DNA of 64,000 bases from Paenibacillus sabinae T27 (GTDB lineage: Bacteria > Bacillota > Bacilli > Paenibacillales > Paenibacillaceae). The notes beneath the pieces are model-generated. The model searched no databases, was not told the DNA's origin, and saw nothing but the letters and a program-made list of their open reading frames with translations. The stretch lies in assembly GCF_000612505.1 (NCBI RefSeq), contig NZ_CP004078.1, positions 4,255,252 through 4,319,251 on the forward strand, in the 5' to 3' direction. Position 1 is the stretch's first letter. Each line of letters starts with the position of its first letter. Of the stretch, positions 24,366 to 32,938 are shown piece after piece. Both the position numbers and the translations under genes were made by a program.

Positions 24366-26669
24366 TTAACCTCTCTCCCCTTTATATTTTTTAAATCTAT
24401 TTCCAGCCCCCCCTAATACCAGGCCTCCTATTGCAATGAACAGTACTGCAGCATTATGATCCCGAGCCACTGGAATTTGAGCCTCCGTCATGCCGTTCAC
24501 TTCATAAATGTGTACCCCCTTCGCATTGGAGGATTCCGGTAAGGATTCCTGTGAAACTTCTGATGATCCTGTTGCTTCTGTTGCTGCTGTTGCTTCCATC
24601 GCTTCTGGTTCTTTTGTTGCTTTTGTTTCTTCTGTATCTTTTGTCGCTTTTGTTTCTTTTGTCGCTTCTGATGATAATTTCTTATCCGGTATTTGTGATT
24701 GCTGCGAAGGTGTTCCCTTACTTTTTGCCCCAATCAATGAAGCATTTTGAACGCTATTCCCCTTTTCATCGGGCGGACTTCCCAGCAGCTGGATTTCAAC
24801 CGAGTCAATCCATTTGACATGCCTGGATACCGTTTCAGATCTCGTATTGGTTTGACCGAATATCAGCTTGAACCTGTTATACCCATTCACCTTGTAAAAG
24901 TCTGGTGCTGTAGCTCCCTGCTGCTGCAAATCCCGGAAGGCGATGATCGTGTCAACCTGAAGCGCATCTACCGCAGCTCCTGCAGTTGGACCAGAGCCAT
25001 TCCACCGGAGCGGAAGGTTAGGATAGAAATACCGCGGTGTATCCAGAAGAAACCCCCTTGAAAATGAGAGACGTTTCTTCTCTCTGTTTTCTGTAAAAGT
25101 AAAAGTGATCTTATCTACAGAATTTCTATCGATACCCGCAGCTGCCAAAAGGTCCTTGAGCCTTACACCCACGGCGGTCTCCATCACTACCTTTCCAGAC
25201 GAATCAACTGCTGTATATGCTTGCGTAACCCTCGGCAGTGACTTTATTTCCTCAAGTGAAAATATTTTTCTTGGCAAATACTCAAGCCCGAAGTAACCAA
25301 CGTTGAAAGCAAGAGTCGTAGGAAGCTCATCCAGTCTATCCCCAGTTTCTTCAGAAACAGCCGGTCCAAAAACATCATTATCATCAATAGTCTTTGTCTT
25401 TGCCTGCTCTGTTTCATTGATTTTGGATGTTACAACAATTTCCATCCGGTTGATGCTGTATCCATACATCGGACTAACGACGTCGGAGATTTTCATCTGT
25501 CCGTAGCAGATCTTTATTCCTTCCTTATTGCTGATTGCATCCCAACCCTGCAAACTCTTATCCGTCCGCTCTGCGTATCGAAGGGCCAGCATCGGCATTA
25601 CTTCCTGAGATTCCTTACTTTTGTCTATCATTCTCCCTTCTCCATCATCCAGATCACCGCTGACCAACTCAGGGTAACTATAGCGTTTGCGATCAAAGAG
25701 AAATGTTTTGGTAAAACTGCTATCAAGACCGTCGGCGTAGAAAAAACGGAGATTTTTGACATCATTAAAGTCCACTCCCGCAGACTCAATCAGCTTTATG
25801 ATGGGAATTCCCTCAGCCAATGTGGTCTCCGGCTCACCCTTTTCATTTATGGAAGTATAATACTGCCGTTCCTTCTCAAATTGTTCGAGTTGTTGAAAGC
25901 TGAATGGAATTTCACGTTTGATGTCGTCAGTCCCAACTCTGATGCTTATTTTAAAGTCCGGCTCCGTGGGGAGCGGTTCTTTTTGCCCGTATGTACTGTC
26001 CTCTTTCAGAATTACAATAATCTTTTGAATATTCCCTTTCAGCATGGCACTGCTGATTTCGTCCGGATTCTGCTGGCCGTAGCATAAACGCAAGCCAGAT
26101 GTGCTATCCAGCGCATCCCCATTCTCCTCCGGCTCATTCAATACCGCTGACCGCAATGCCAGCATGGGCGGAACTTCGATTCCGGCAGACGGGTTATAGG
26201 TTTGCTCCGTCACTGTTCCGGATTCTGCTATCGATGTATCCTGTTCTGTTTTTAATTGATCCGTATAATGATACCGCTTTGTTTCCAGCAGTTCTTTTCC
26301 AGTAAATGCAGCAGGAGCCCCTTCTTTCCAATAAAGATATATATCCTCAACTTCCTCTAAGTTAATTCCCAGAGCTTTCAGATAATCTGAAAGTATAATC
26401 CCCTCCCCCAATATCGTTTTGCGTTCCCCATTCTCGGTCATTGTGCTGTACTGGTTGTGGACCGTATTCAAATTCTCATTCTGCTCAGGCACCGCAGCTT
26501 GTTCCAGCACTTTTCGCTCTCCAACCTGTACCTGAAGCTTCGCCACTCCTGCATCTTCGCCGCTAACAATCCCGGGATAAGGGTTCAAAGCAAACAGCAC
26601 CATTACTATTAAAAAAACAGGGATACATCTATTGCAGCAGATCTTGCGGCAGTGTTTTTTTAAGTTCAT
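24366..26669 (-). CDS. Membrane-anchored surface protein with three molybdopterin-binding-like repeats
   Basis: About 767 residues. Signal peptide; then three repeats of about 170 residues, each with a pattern like YTAVDSSGKVVMETAVGVRL, LLAAAGIDRNSVDKITF and RYFYPNLP, reminiscent of the oxidoreductase molybdopterin-binding fold without catalytic residues; a threonine/glutamate/alanine-rich spacer (KETKATKDTEETKATKEPEA region) able to span the wall; a C-terminal transmembrane helix and basic tail FKKYKGERG. It starts within two bases of the substrate-binding protein's stop. It probably presents ligand-binding domains between wall and membrane; that is inference. Confidence 0.7.
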   Translation of the reverse strand: MNLKKHCRKICCNRCIPVFLIVMVLFALNPYPGIVSGEDAGVAKLQVQVGERKVLEQAAVPEQNENLNTVHNQYSTMTENGERKTILGEGIILSDYLKALGINLEEVEDIYLYWKEGAPAAFTGKELLETKRYHYTDQLKTEQDTSIAESGTVTEQTYNPSAGIEVPPMLALRSAVLNEPEENGDALDSTSGLRLCYGQQNPDEISSAMLKGNIQKIIVILKEDSTYGQKEPLPTEPDFKISIRVGTDDIKREIPFSFQQLEQFEKERQYYTSINEKGEPETTLAEGIPIIKLIESAGVDFNDVKNLRFFYADGLDSSFTKTFLFDRKRYSYPELVSGDLDDGEGRMIDKSKESQEVMPMLALRYAERTDKSLQGWDAISNKEGIKICYGQMKISDVVSPMYGYSINRMEIVVTSKINETEQAKTKTIDDNDVFGPAVSEETGDRLDELPTTLAFNVGYFGLEYLPRKIFSLEEIKSLPRVTQAYTAVDSSGKVVMETAVGVRLKDLLAAAGIDRNSVDKITFTFTENREKKRLSFSRGFLLDTPRYFYPNLPLRWNGSGPTAGAAVDALQVDTIIAFRDLQQQGATAPDFYKVNGYNRFKLIFGQTNTRSETVSRHVKWIDSVEIQLLGSPPDEKGNSVQNASLIGAKSKGTPSQQSQIPDKKLSSEATKETKATKDTEETKATKEPEAMEATAATEATGSSEVSQESLPESSNAKGVHIYEVNGMTEAQIPVARDHNAAVLFIAIGGLVLGGAGNRFKKYKGERG

Positions 26670-26670
26670 A

Positions 26671-27813
26671 CTATTTTTCCTTTTCTCCTGAGCTTTTGTT
26701 TCGAATCCCGTTGCCGGAAAGAATAAGTTCGTAAGTATGATCATCGATTTTCAAACCGAGGATTTTATTATAGAAATCCAGCACTTCTTTCTTTAAATCC
26801 ACATCTTTGTACTGTTCCGGGTAAATCGTAGTTCCCAGCCATAATATGGCAAAAAAGGTTTCCAGGCTGCCTCTCTGTCCCCATCTTGTTGCGCCTACGG
26901 GAATGTTATAAACCCTATGCTCCCTGACAGCCCTCAGTCCCTGCCATTTTGAATCCTCCATCAAATAGACCACCGTGTCCGCCTCATTGCAGATTATGAT
27001 ATCCGGATCCCACTGATAGATCTGTTCCATGCTGGCAAAGTAGTCGTTCTCATAAAACTTAAGCTGGCCTCCAGCGGATATGTCGATGGCTCCCACGGAC
27101 GAAATCCAGTCATTTCCCAGTGTTTTAGCCCCATCCGTACGCACGATCTCATTAATTGCATGGTAAACGCGGAATCTGTCCTTCTCGGGAATTTGCCTTT
27201 GAATCTCCTTAGCCTGAACAATAACTTTCCTATAATATTGATTGATGGCTGCCGCTTTTTCTGCCGCGATTGACCCAATGGACTCTCCTATCATATGTAA
27301 AGCATTAATCTGCTCCTCCATACTGTCATATCCAACTACCAGATAGGGTACGCCAAGTTTATCCAGCTTCGCCCTCTCTCCCTCTGTTAAATACATGGCT
27401 TCCTTAATGAAAATCAAATCCGGTTGTAAAGCCATCAGAGTCTCTGCATTGATTGCAGCGCCCGCCATCGGAACTCCAACTTTCTGCATATTGGGGTAAA
27501 TTCTTTGTAAAAGGAGATCTGTCTTGACTCCGTTAGGAGCAGCTATCATTTTATCGCCAGCCCCTATCATCACCATGGCTTCTCCTGCAAAAGAGTCCAG
27601 CGCAGCTATTCGCTTCGGAGAGGCTGGAACTTCTACTTTTCGCCCTATGCAATCCGTGGTTAGTTTGTATCCCTCTCGCGCTGCAACACTTCCATTCGGT
27701 TTCTCAGTCAACCTCGAAGTATTACCGTAACAGGCTGTAAGTGAAGTAATGATTGCAATAACAAGCATGATGCAAACCAATCGCCAGATTTTTGATTTTT
27801 TGCAAGTATTCAT
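26671..27813 (-). CDS. ABC transporter substrate-binding lipoprotein (BtuF/FecB type)
   Basis: About 380 residues. Lipobox SLTAC near residue 27; then CIGRKVEVPASPKRIAALDSFAGEAMVMIGAGD, LQPDLIFIKEAMY and the C-terminal DPDIIICNEAD, WQGLRAV and GTTIYPEQY segments of the Peripla_BP_2 family, which binds iron-siderophores, heme or cobalamin. The start at 27813 is set by GGAG upstream. The frame order SBP-ATPase-permease with overlaps, plus the ExbB module and SLH proteins in one run, argues for a single uptake system. Confidence 0.85.
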   Translation of the reverse strand: MNTCKKSKIWRLVCIMLVIAIITSLTACYGNTSRLTEKPNGSVAAREGYKLTTDCIGRKVEVPASPKRIAALDSFAGEAMVMIGAGDKMIAAPNGVKTDLLLQRIYPNMQKVGVPMAGAAINAETLMALQPDLIFIKEAMYLTEGERAKLDKLGVPYLVVGYDSMEEQINALHMIGESIGSIAAEKAAAINQYYRKVIVQAKEIQRQIPEKDRFRVYHAINEIVRTDGAKTLGNDWISSVGAIDISAGGQLKFYENDYFASMEQIYQWDPDIIICNEADTVVYLMEDSKWQGLRAVREHRVYNIPVGATRWGQRGSLETFFAILWLGTTIYPEQYKDVDLKKEVLDFYNKILGLKIDDHTYELILSGNGIRNKSSGEKEK

Positions 27814-27841
27814 AGGCAGAGCTCCTTTTTCATTCACACTT

Positions 27842-28645
27842 TCACAAGCTGCCGCGTGGAATGATCTGACGCATGATTCCTTGTTCATCTTGATATACAG
27901 CCCTTTTAGCCTCTATCCGGTATACTTTTCTGATCGTTTCCTCTGTAAGCACTTCGTCGGGTGTTCCTGTTTGAAGAATAGTCTGATTCCCCATAACGGA
28001 CACTTGGACAGATAGCCCCTTGTTTTCAAAATAAAATGCTTGGTTAGGCGAGTGTGTGGCCATCAAAATACCCACATTTTTTTGTTGCACCAGTTTGGCA
28101 ACCGTCTCCATAAATAACAGTTCGTTGCGGAAGTCCAAGTGTGCTGTAGGTTCGTCCATTATGATAGCCGGAGTTTCCTGCACCAATGCCCGTGCAAGAA
28201 TAACAAGCTGGAGCTCTCCTCCACTGAGCTTTGTATAAGGCCGCTCTGCCAGATGCAGCATCCCCACAGTCTCTAAAGCCTCAATAGCTAATTCCCGATC
28301 TTTTTTACTCGGACCGGCAATCCCATTCCCATATGTTGTCCGTCCCATTAGTACAATCTGTTCCACTGTATAAGGAAAGGAACGCGTATGCAGCTGCGGA
28401 ACATATGCGATTTGCCTTGCCAAATCTGCAATTTTGTATAATAAAAACGGTTTGCCCCCTAAAAAGATTTCGCCGCGGCTTAATCTTAAAAATCCCAAGA
28501 TACAATCAAGCAATGTACTCTTTCCGCATCCATTCGGCCCCATCAGACAACAGATTTCTCCTTTAGAAACCGAAAGATTCACATTATTAAAGATTTCTTT
28601 CTCCTCATAAGCAAATGAGGCATTTCGAATATCTATGAGAGTCAT
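27842..28645 (-). CDS. ABC transporter ATP-binding protein (FecE/BtuD type)
   Basis: About 267 residues. Walker A GPNGCGKST near residue 37, Q-loop YVPQLHTRSFP, signature LSGGELQ, Walker B AIIMDEPTAHLD, switch histidine ATHSPNQAF. It would power the importer with the permease at 28645-29646. The ATG at 28645 overlaps the permease stop by one base (TAATG), favouring this start over the ATG at 28654. Its C-terminal end overlaps the open frame of the next gene, though not its chosen start. Confidence 0.9.
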   Translation of the reverse strand: MTLIDIRNASFAYEEKEIFNNVNLSVSKGEICCLMGPNGCGKSTLLDCILGFLRLSRGEIFLGGKPFLLYKIADLARQIAYVPQLHTRSFPYTVEQIVLMGRTTYGNGIAGPSKKDRELAIEALETVGMLHLAERPYTKLSGGELQLVILARALVQETPAIIMDEPTAHLDFRNELLFMETVAKLVQQKNVGILMATHSPNQAFYFENKGLSVQVSVMGNQTILQTGTPDEVLTEETIRKVYRIEAKRAVYQDEQGIMRQIIPRGSL

Positions 28646-29646
28646 TACCGCCATCCCCCACCCTTGGTTTTCTTTATAAGGTAGATAAAAAATGGTGCTC
28701 CGACCAAAGAGGTTAGAATGCCTAGCGGGATTTCCGATTCTATGATTGTCCTGCTGAGCGTATCAATCAGGATCATAAAGGCAGCACCCAGTGAAATGGA
28801 CAACGGAATCAGTTTGCGGTTGTCGTTTCCGGCTACCATACGGCCAATATGGGGAATTACCAAGCCAACCCAGCCAACTACGCCGGCCATACAGACCGCT
28901 CCAGCAGTGGCAAGTGTTGCCCCTACAATAATAATGGCCTTCGTTTGTATAACATCGACGCCCATGGTTTGCGCCTCTTTGTCACCCATGGAAAGTACGT
29001 TAACCTTCCAACTGAACCCGATTAAAATTAGAATCCCCATCCCAATAGGGATCAGCGCCCAAAAATCCTTATAAGCAACGGAAGATAAACTTCCCATCAG
29101 CCAATACACAATCGCCGGAAGCTGGCGATCAGTATCTGCCACAAATTTCAACAAGGAGACCAACGCATTAAAAATACTGGATATGATCGTTCCGCCCAGC
29201 ACCAGCATAATGGTAGGTACTGTTTTGTAAATACGCGCAACCCAGTAACTTGCAGCTACCGCAATCAATCCAAAAACAAAAGCAAATGGATAGGTCGCCC
29301 AACTGGCTTGAAAAAGAATGATTGCAAGTGCTGCTCCAAAACCCGCACCAGAGCTAACTCCCAAAAGACCGGAGTTAACCAGGGGATTATGAAAAACCCC
29401 TTGAAATGCAGCTCCACTGACAGCAAGCCCAGCGCCTACAAAGGCAGCAGCAATAATTCTGGGTAACCGCAGCTGCAGAACAACAGTAGCACTCTGTATC
29501 CCCACATTCGTTCCGCCCTGGGTAAATAACTGGGTAAACGTTAATAAAACCTCTTTGGGATGAGCATGATACCGCCCCAAAAACAGACTGACCACAGACA
29601 GCAGAAATGGTATTATTCCAATAAGAATCAGATGTCTAGTTTTCAT
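28645..29646 (-). CDS. FecCD/BtuC-family ABC permease
   Basis: 333 residues with about ten hydrophobic helices. Family marks include LRLPRIIAAAFVGAGLAVSGAAFQGVFHNPLVNSGLLGVSSGAGFGA in the first third and the coupling-helix region GVVGWVGLVIPHIGRMVAGNDNRKLIPLS (only parts quoted as landmarks). This family imports iron-siderophore, heme or vitamin B12 as a homodimer. It overlaps its neighbours at both ends (11 bases with the gene at 29636), consistent with one operon. Confidence 0.9.
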   Translation of the reverse strand: MKTRHLILIGIIPFLLSVVSLFLGRYHAHPKEVLLTFTQLFTQGGTNVGIQSATVVLQLRLPRIIAAAFVGAGLAVSGAAFQGVFHNPLVNSGLLGVSSGAGFGAALAIILFQASWATYPFAFVFGLIAVAASYWVARIYKTVPTIMLVLGGTIISSIFNALVSLLKFVADTDRQLPAIVYWLMGSLSSVAYKDFWALIPIGMGILILIGFSWKVNVLSMGDKEAQTMGVDVIQTKAIIIVGATLATAGAVCMAGVVGWVGLVIPHIGRMVAGNDNRKLIPLSISLGAAFMILIDTLSRTIIESEIPLGILTSLVGAPFFIYLIKKTKGGGWR

Positions 29647-30607
29647 AATGACTGTTCCTTACCTTTGGAGAACCGCCCCATTTTATCCTGACAACTGTTG
29701 AAAGAATAAACGCCAAGATAAGTATTACAGCTACTAAAATCCAAGATATTCGGGAACTATTTCCTGTACTCTGTATCTGCGCCTGTTTCAGTGTCTGCGT
29801 CTGTGCCTGCGGTTTTATCTCCATCTCCTTTTGCGCTTCTTCTTGTGCTGCTGCTTCCTCCTTTACACTTTCCTGTGTACTCTGTATCCGCGCCTGTGTC
29901 TGCGGTTTTGTCTCCGCCTCCTTTTGCGCTTCTTCTTCTGTATGAGCCGACATTTGAGAAACATCTGTCTGCTGAACTTTCGCCTCTGGCTCTATCTGCT
30001 TATCATCCGAAAAATCTTCAGATTGGATTGAATGTTCAGAATGATCAGTGCTGTGTACATTCTCGATAGCCTGCTCCTCTCCAGAAGCTTTTTTTTCAAT
30101 GTCTACCAGCAAAGGCACTGAATAATTTTTGCTTCCAGTAACAAAGCTAAATTGTTGTTCCTTTTCTGTGGCCATACCGTTTTTGGCCTGTACTCCTTCT
30201 TGCACACTAACGTAATACTTCGTATTTTCTTCAAGCGGATTGATCGGAGATAAATATATGTATTGGCGTTTATCAAATTCGATTTGAACATCTGCCGCAA
30301 ATGCTTTGATTGGAACTTCCGTCCCATCCTCTTTTCTTAAAGAAAACAACGATTTATTTCGCTTCTGGACTTCAAACTGTGCGACATTATGGCTGAACTT
30401 GCACTGGATTATTGGATTTATACTGATATTGGTCTCACCATCACGGGGATATGACCAATCCATATAAAGCGGAACAGCAGGACCTCCTCCCCCTCCACTT
30501 CCATCACCAACGTCAGCGAATGTGGTAAGAGGCCAGTACATAATCGCAGCCGTCAACAAAATAATAAATACAGCTATTACCCGCCACCAGCTTTTACGTA
30601 TTACCAC
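29636..30607 (-). CDS. Membrane-anchored protein with Ig-like (Big_5) domain
   Basis: About 323 residues from a GTG at 30607 behind AAAGGGGTGA. An N-terminal signal or anchor helix (VIAVFIILLTAAIMYWPL) is followed by a glycine-rich stretch. One Big_5-type Ig-like domain comes next (WSYPRDGETNISINPIIQC ... YYVSVQEGVQAKNG ... FSFVTG). Then follow a long glutamine/glutamate/threonine-rich linker and a C-terminal transmembrane helix (ISWILVAVILILAFIL). It shares the Big_5 module with the SLH protein upstream. It probably bridges the membrane transporter and the wall-bound proteins; no direct evidence for binding. Confidence 0.65.
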   Translation of the reverse strand: MVIRKSWWRVIAVFIILLTAAIMYWPLTTFADVGDGSGGGGGPAVPLYMDWSYPRDGETNISINPIIQCKFSHNVAQFEVQKRNKSLFSLRKEDGTEVPIKAFAADVQIEFDKRQYIYLSPINPLEENTKYYVSVQEGVQAKNGMATEKEQQFSFVTGSKNYSVPLLVDIEKKASGEEQAIENVHSTDHSEHSIQSEDFSDDKQIEPEAKVQQTDVSQMSAHTEEEAQKEAETKPQTQARIQSTQESVKEEAAAQEEAQKEMEIKPQAQTQTLKQAQIQSTGNSSRISWILVAVILILAFILSTVVRIKWGGSPKVRNSHYEN

Positions 30608-30623
30608 AAATTCACCCCTTTCC

Positions 30624-32174
30624 TCATGGAAGTCCAAGCAAGGTGTTGATCATTTTGCATGCTTCTGCTCTGGTTACATTGGCCTGAGGCGCCAACGTTT
30701 TATCAGAATAACCATGAATAATCCCATTTTTAATTGCTATTTCCATACTATCCTTTGCCCAGTCTGACACAGTAGCCGCGTCTATGAAGTCAAGCAACGT
30801 TGCTGCACTGCTGTCCTGATACACTGCTGATGTGACGGTGCTGCCCTGATACACTTCTGTTGTGACGCTGCTTTCCTTACTGTTGTCTTTGGAGGGAATC
30901 TTTTCTTTCAAATTCAGGCCCGATGCCCGGATCAGCATTACCACAAGCTGCTCACGTGTTACCTTTTCGTTCGGAACAAATCTATTTGCATCAAAACCTT
31001 TAACAATACCGCTTGCAGCAGCAGTAGATATGTAATTCTCAGCCCAGTGGTTCTTGGTGTCATTAAATGAGATTGTAGTATTACTCTCCAAGTCAAAAGC
31101 TCTCACTAAGATAGCAGCGATTTCAGCTCTTGAATTATATTCATTCGGATGATATGTCCCATCAGCAAATCCATTTATTATCCCCAAATCAGCCAAGGCA
31201 TTGATTTCATCCCTTGCCCATGAGTTTGCGATATCTGTAAAGTAGGTGAAGTTGTTATCAGCAACCTCTTGATCCACATCATCATCCGATCCCGGCTTTA
31301 CCGATTTAAAATATAAGTTGATCGGGCTTGACATGGTGCTTCCGTTTTTCGCCGATAATTCCTTCACAACAACAATCTTGTACTCCGTACCCTCCTTCAG
31401 CGGCAGAATAGGCTTAATCACAAAATCATTGACCGTTTCCCCCGCTTTCACCTCAATAGGAATTGATTTTGTGCCCTCTTCAAACAGGAAAAACAATTCG
31501 GAATTATACGTCAGCATTTCCGGTCCGGAAACATTAAAGGAAAAGGACAGCGTTATAGCCGTGTCCACAGGAACCCCTTTTTGGGAATTCTTTATGGACG
31601 AATCTGTCATATACAAAGGAGGAATCGTGACATTATTAATAGGAAGCGGTACTGTCGGACCCCACTTTACTACCTGAGGATCAGCAGATAGATTAAATAA
31701 AATCTCATACGGCGATCCAAGGCTGTTGCCCATGTTGGCGTATAAATCCTCATCTATGTGCAGAATATAGTCGGTTTTCGGATCCAGTCCTTCCGCATAT
31801 ACATAGAAGTATTTTGATTCTTCGGTATGCTTAAGCGCTTGAGGATGAGGCGTCACTTTAACAGGAATTTCCTTCCCGGTCTTTGCTTCTTTCATATGAA
31901 ACTTTGTCAGGTTTTTAGCATTATAACCGGTCATATCATAGCGGTCTTCCTGTGTCTCATCAATAAAGCCTACATTGTTTGAGAATTTCAAGTGAATTTC
32001 AAAGCTGCTGCTTTGTCCGCTTGCAATCTCAACCTCATCCAATTTCGGATACATCTTCAGAGGCCTTGTATTATAGGCCGCAAAAGCCGGAACAGTAGCC
32101 TGGGTTATGAAAATAATCATCATCCAAACGCAAATCATCCATCGCATCAATTGTTTATAGTTGTTATTTTTCAT
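30624..32174 (-). CDS. SLH-anchored protein with Big_5 domains
   Basis: 516 residues: signal peptide ending near VPAFAAY, two Big_5-type Ig-like domains (about 35-155 and 165-295, each with an FxFSNNV or LSFSFNVSG strand and a TEYKIVV/TDYILHI strand), then three SLH modules at about 310-516, with a serine/threonine/valine-rich insertion (SSVTTEVYQGSTVTSAVYQD) in the third. It is the first gene of the block's operon. GGGGAC lies before the ATG and the AT-rich promoter region lies upstream. Confidence 0.8.
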   Translation of the reverse strand: MKNNNYKQLMRWMICVWMMIIFITQATVPAFAAYNTRPLKMYPKLDEVEIASGQSSSFEIHLKFSNNVGFIDETQEDRYDMTGYNAKNLTKFHMKEAKTGKEIPVKVTPHPQALKHTEESKYFYVYAEGLDPKTDYILHIDEDLYANMGNSLGSPYEILFNLSADPQVVKWGPTVPLPINNVTIPPLYMTDSSIKNSQKGVPVDTAITLSFSFNVSGPEMLTYNSELFFLFEEGTKSIPIEVKAGETVNDFVIKPILPLKEGTEYKIVVVKELSAKNGSTMSSPINLYFKSVKPGSDDDVDQEVADNNFTYFTDIANSWARDEINALADLGIINGFADGTYHPNEYNSRAEIAAILVRAFDLESNTTISFNDTKNHWAENYISTAAASGIVKGFDANRFVPNEKVTREQLVVMLIRASGLNLKEKIPSKDNSKESSVTTEVYQGSTVTSAVYQDSSAATLLDFIDAATVSDWAKDSMEIAIKNGIIHGYSDKTLAPQANVTRAEACKMINTLLGLP

Positions 32175-32209
32175 AAAGTCCCCTTTTCCTTCCCGTCATC
32201 CACAACCAA

Positions 32210-32330
32210 TTAATCGATTTACTTATATAATAATATATCTATCTATATCAAAAGAACTAAATAAATAATCATTTAAGCATGTTTCGTTATATTTAAATAT
32301 ATTTCGTTATATTACAACATTATACGTCAC
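32210..32330 (-). promoter_or_regulatory. AT-rich promoter/operator region of the surface operon
   Basis: The bases between the SLH gene start and the IS3 remnant are strongly AT-rich and contain no frame. The direct repeat TTTCGTTATATT occurs at 32282-32293 and 32302-32313, exactly 20 bases apart, so both copies face the same side of the helix. On the minus strand TTGATA and TATAAG-like elements lie downstream. I infer a promoter with a tandem operator; the regulator is unknown, and it does not match the Bacillus Fur box. Confidence 0.4.
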
Positions 32331-32418
32331 TAACTCCGAATAACAATCAGAGTTTAACGTGTAAATTCAACAATTTTATTACAGAGTGACTTTCTATGAA
32401 AGTATTACGTAATGTTAC

Positions 32419-32698
32419 ATGACACAAAAATTCCATAGGTTAAGAAGCAATTTAAAACGAAGGTAGTACTGGAGGGTCTTATAGGAAGAGTAGACGGTCA
32501 ACGAGATTCCCGCCAAATATGAAATGAGTTCCGTGATAATTAGCCGGTGGAACGCCGGTTTTCTGAGCCGGGCGTCCATAGTGTTCGAGAAAGGGGAGAG
32601 TGAAGCGGACAAGATGAGAAAGGAGTGCGAAGCAAGCAGGAACGCCTGGAAAGCTGGTCGGTCAACTTACCGTTGAAGTCGGCTGGCTAAAGTTTTAA
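32419..32698 (+). pseudogene. Decayed IS3-family orfA (transposase N-terminal subunit)
   Basis: Plus-strand frames joined by two or three frameshifts give almost the full orfA product: MTQKFHR, then KKQFKTKVVLEGL, then TVNEIPAKYEMSSVIISRW with NAGFLSRASIVFEKGESEAD, then KLVGQLTVEVGWLK. This is the helix-turn-helix plus leucine-zipper layout of IS3 orfA proteins. orfB is absent. It sits exactly at the right edge of the inserted surface-protein block. Confidence 0.7.
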
Positions 32699-32710
32699 GA
32701 AGTTGCTCAT
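32687..32710 (-). pseudogene. Start of an interrupted cassette gene
   Basis: Directly after the attC-like site at 32738-32909, in the cassette direction, AAAGGAGATTAAAA is followed by an ATG at 32710. It encodes only MSNFLKL before a stop formed with the IS3 remnant. Ribosome site, spacing and position are those of a normal cassette gene, so I infer a gene cut by insertion of the block. Its 3' part is not recognised at the left junction near 11831. Confidence 0.4.
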
Positions 32711-32737
32711 TTTTAATCTCCTTTTATTTGCTGTGAT

Positions 32738-32909
32738 TTCACCTAACGTTCATGTATTCCTGAACCCGAGAAGCCTAAGCCAGCTTTAGCAGGCGGGTCC
32801 GACGGACTTGGCTTCGCAAGGTTGTCTGCCTGACTCCACTTCTTCGAACTCCCTCGGGCAGACCAAGGAGCCGTCAGGCTCCGCCGCAGGAATACGGTGT
32901 TAGATGATG
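32738..32909 (-). repeat. attC-like site, fully canonical outer boxes (model copy)
   Basis: This is the clearest copy. On the minus strand it starts CATCATCTAACACCGTATTC: ATCTAAC fits RYYYAAC, and CCGTATTC is the 5' inner box. It ends GGAATACATGAACGTTAGGT: GTTAGGT fits GTTRRRY, and GGAATAC is the 3' inner box, complementary to the first. Between them lie three arms: GGCTTC...GAAGCC-type with a nested hairpin, GTCTGCC/GGGCAGAC, and GGAGCCGTCAGGCTCC. The plus-strand TTCTTCGA motif lies just outside at 32918-32926. Integron attC sites share the outer and inner boxes and 60-140 bp length; the three-armed interior here is unusual. Confidence 0.88.
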
Positions 32910-32938
32910 TGGATACCTTCTTCGAGCTTACTTACAAA

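Noticed and set aside
24497..24817. Lysine/glutamine-rich or leucine-rich frames in both directions
   Set aside because: They are shadows of the threonine/glutamate-rich linker of the anchored protein at 24366-26669.
32415..32612. 65-residue minus-strand frame
   Set aside because: The opposite strand explains the DNA as a decayed IS3 orfA.
32440..32700. Group II intron end or riboswitch upstream of the surface operon
   Set aside because: I first considered a structured RNA because of the GC-rich palindromes, but no domain V or known aptamer motif is present and the frames read as IS3 orfA.
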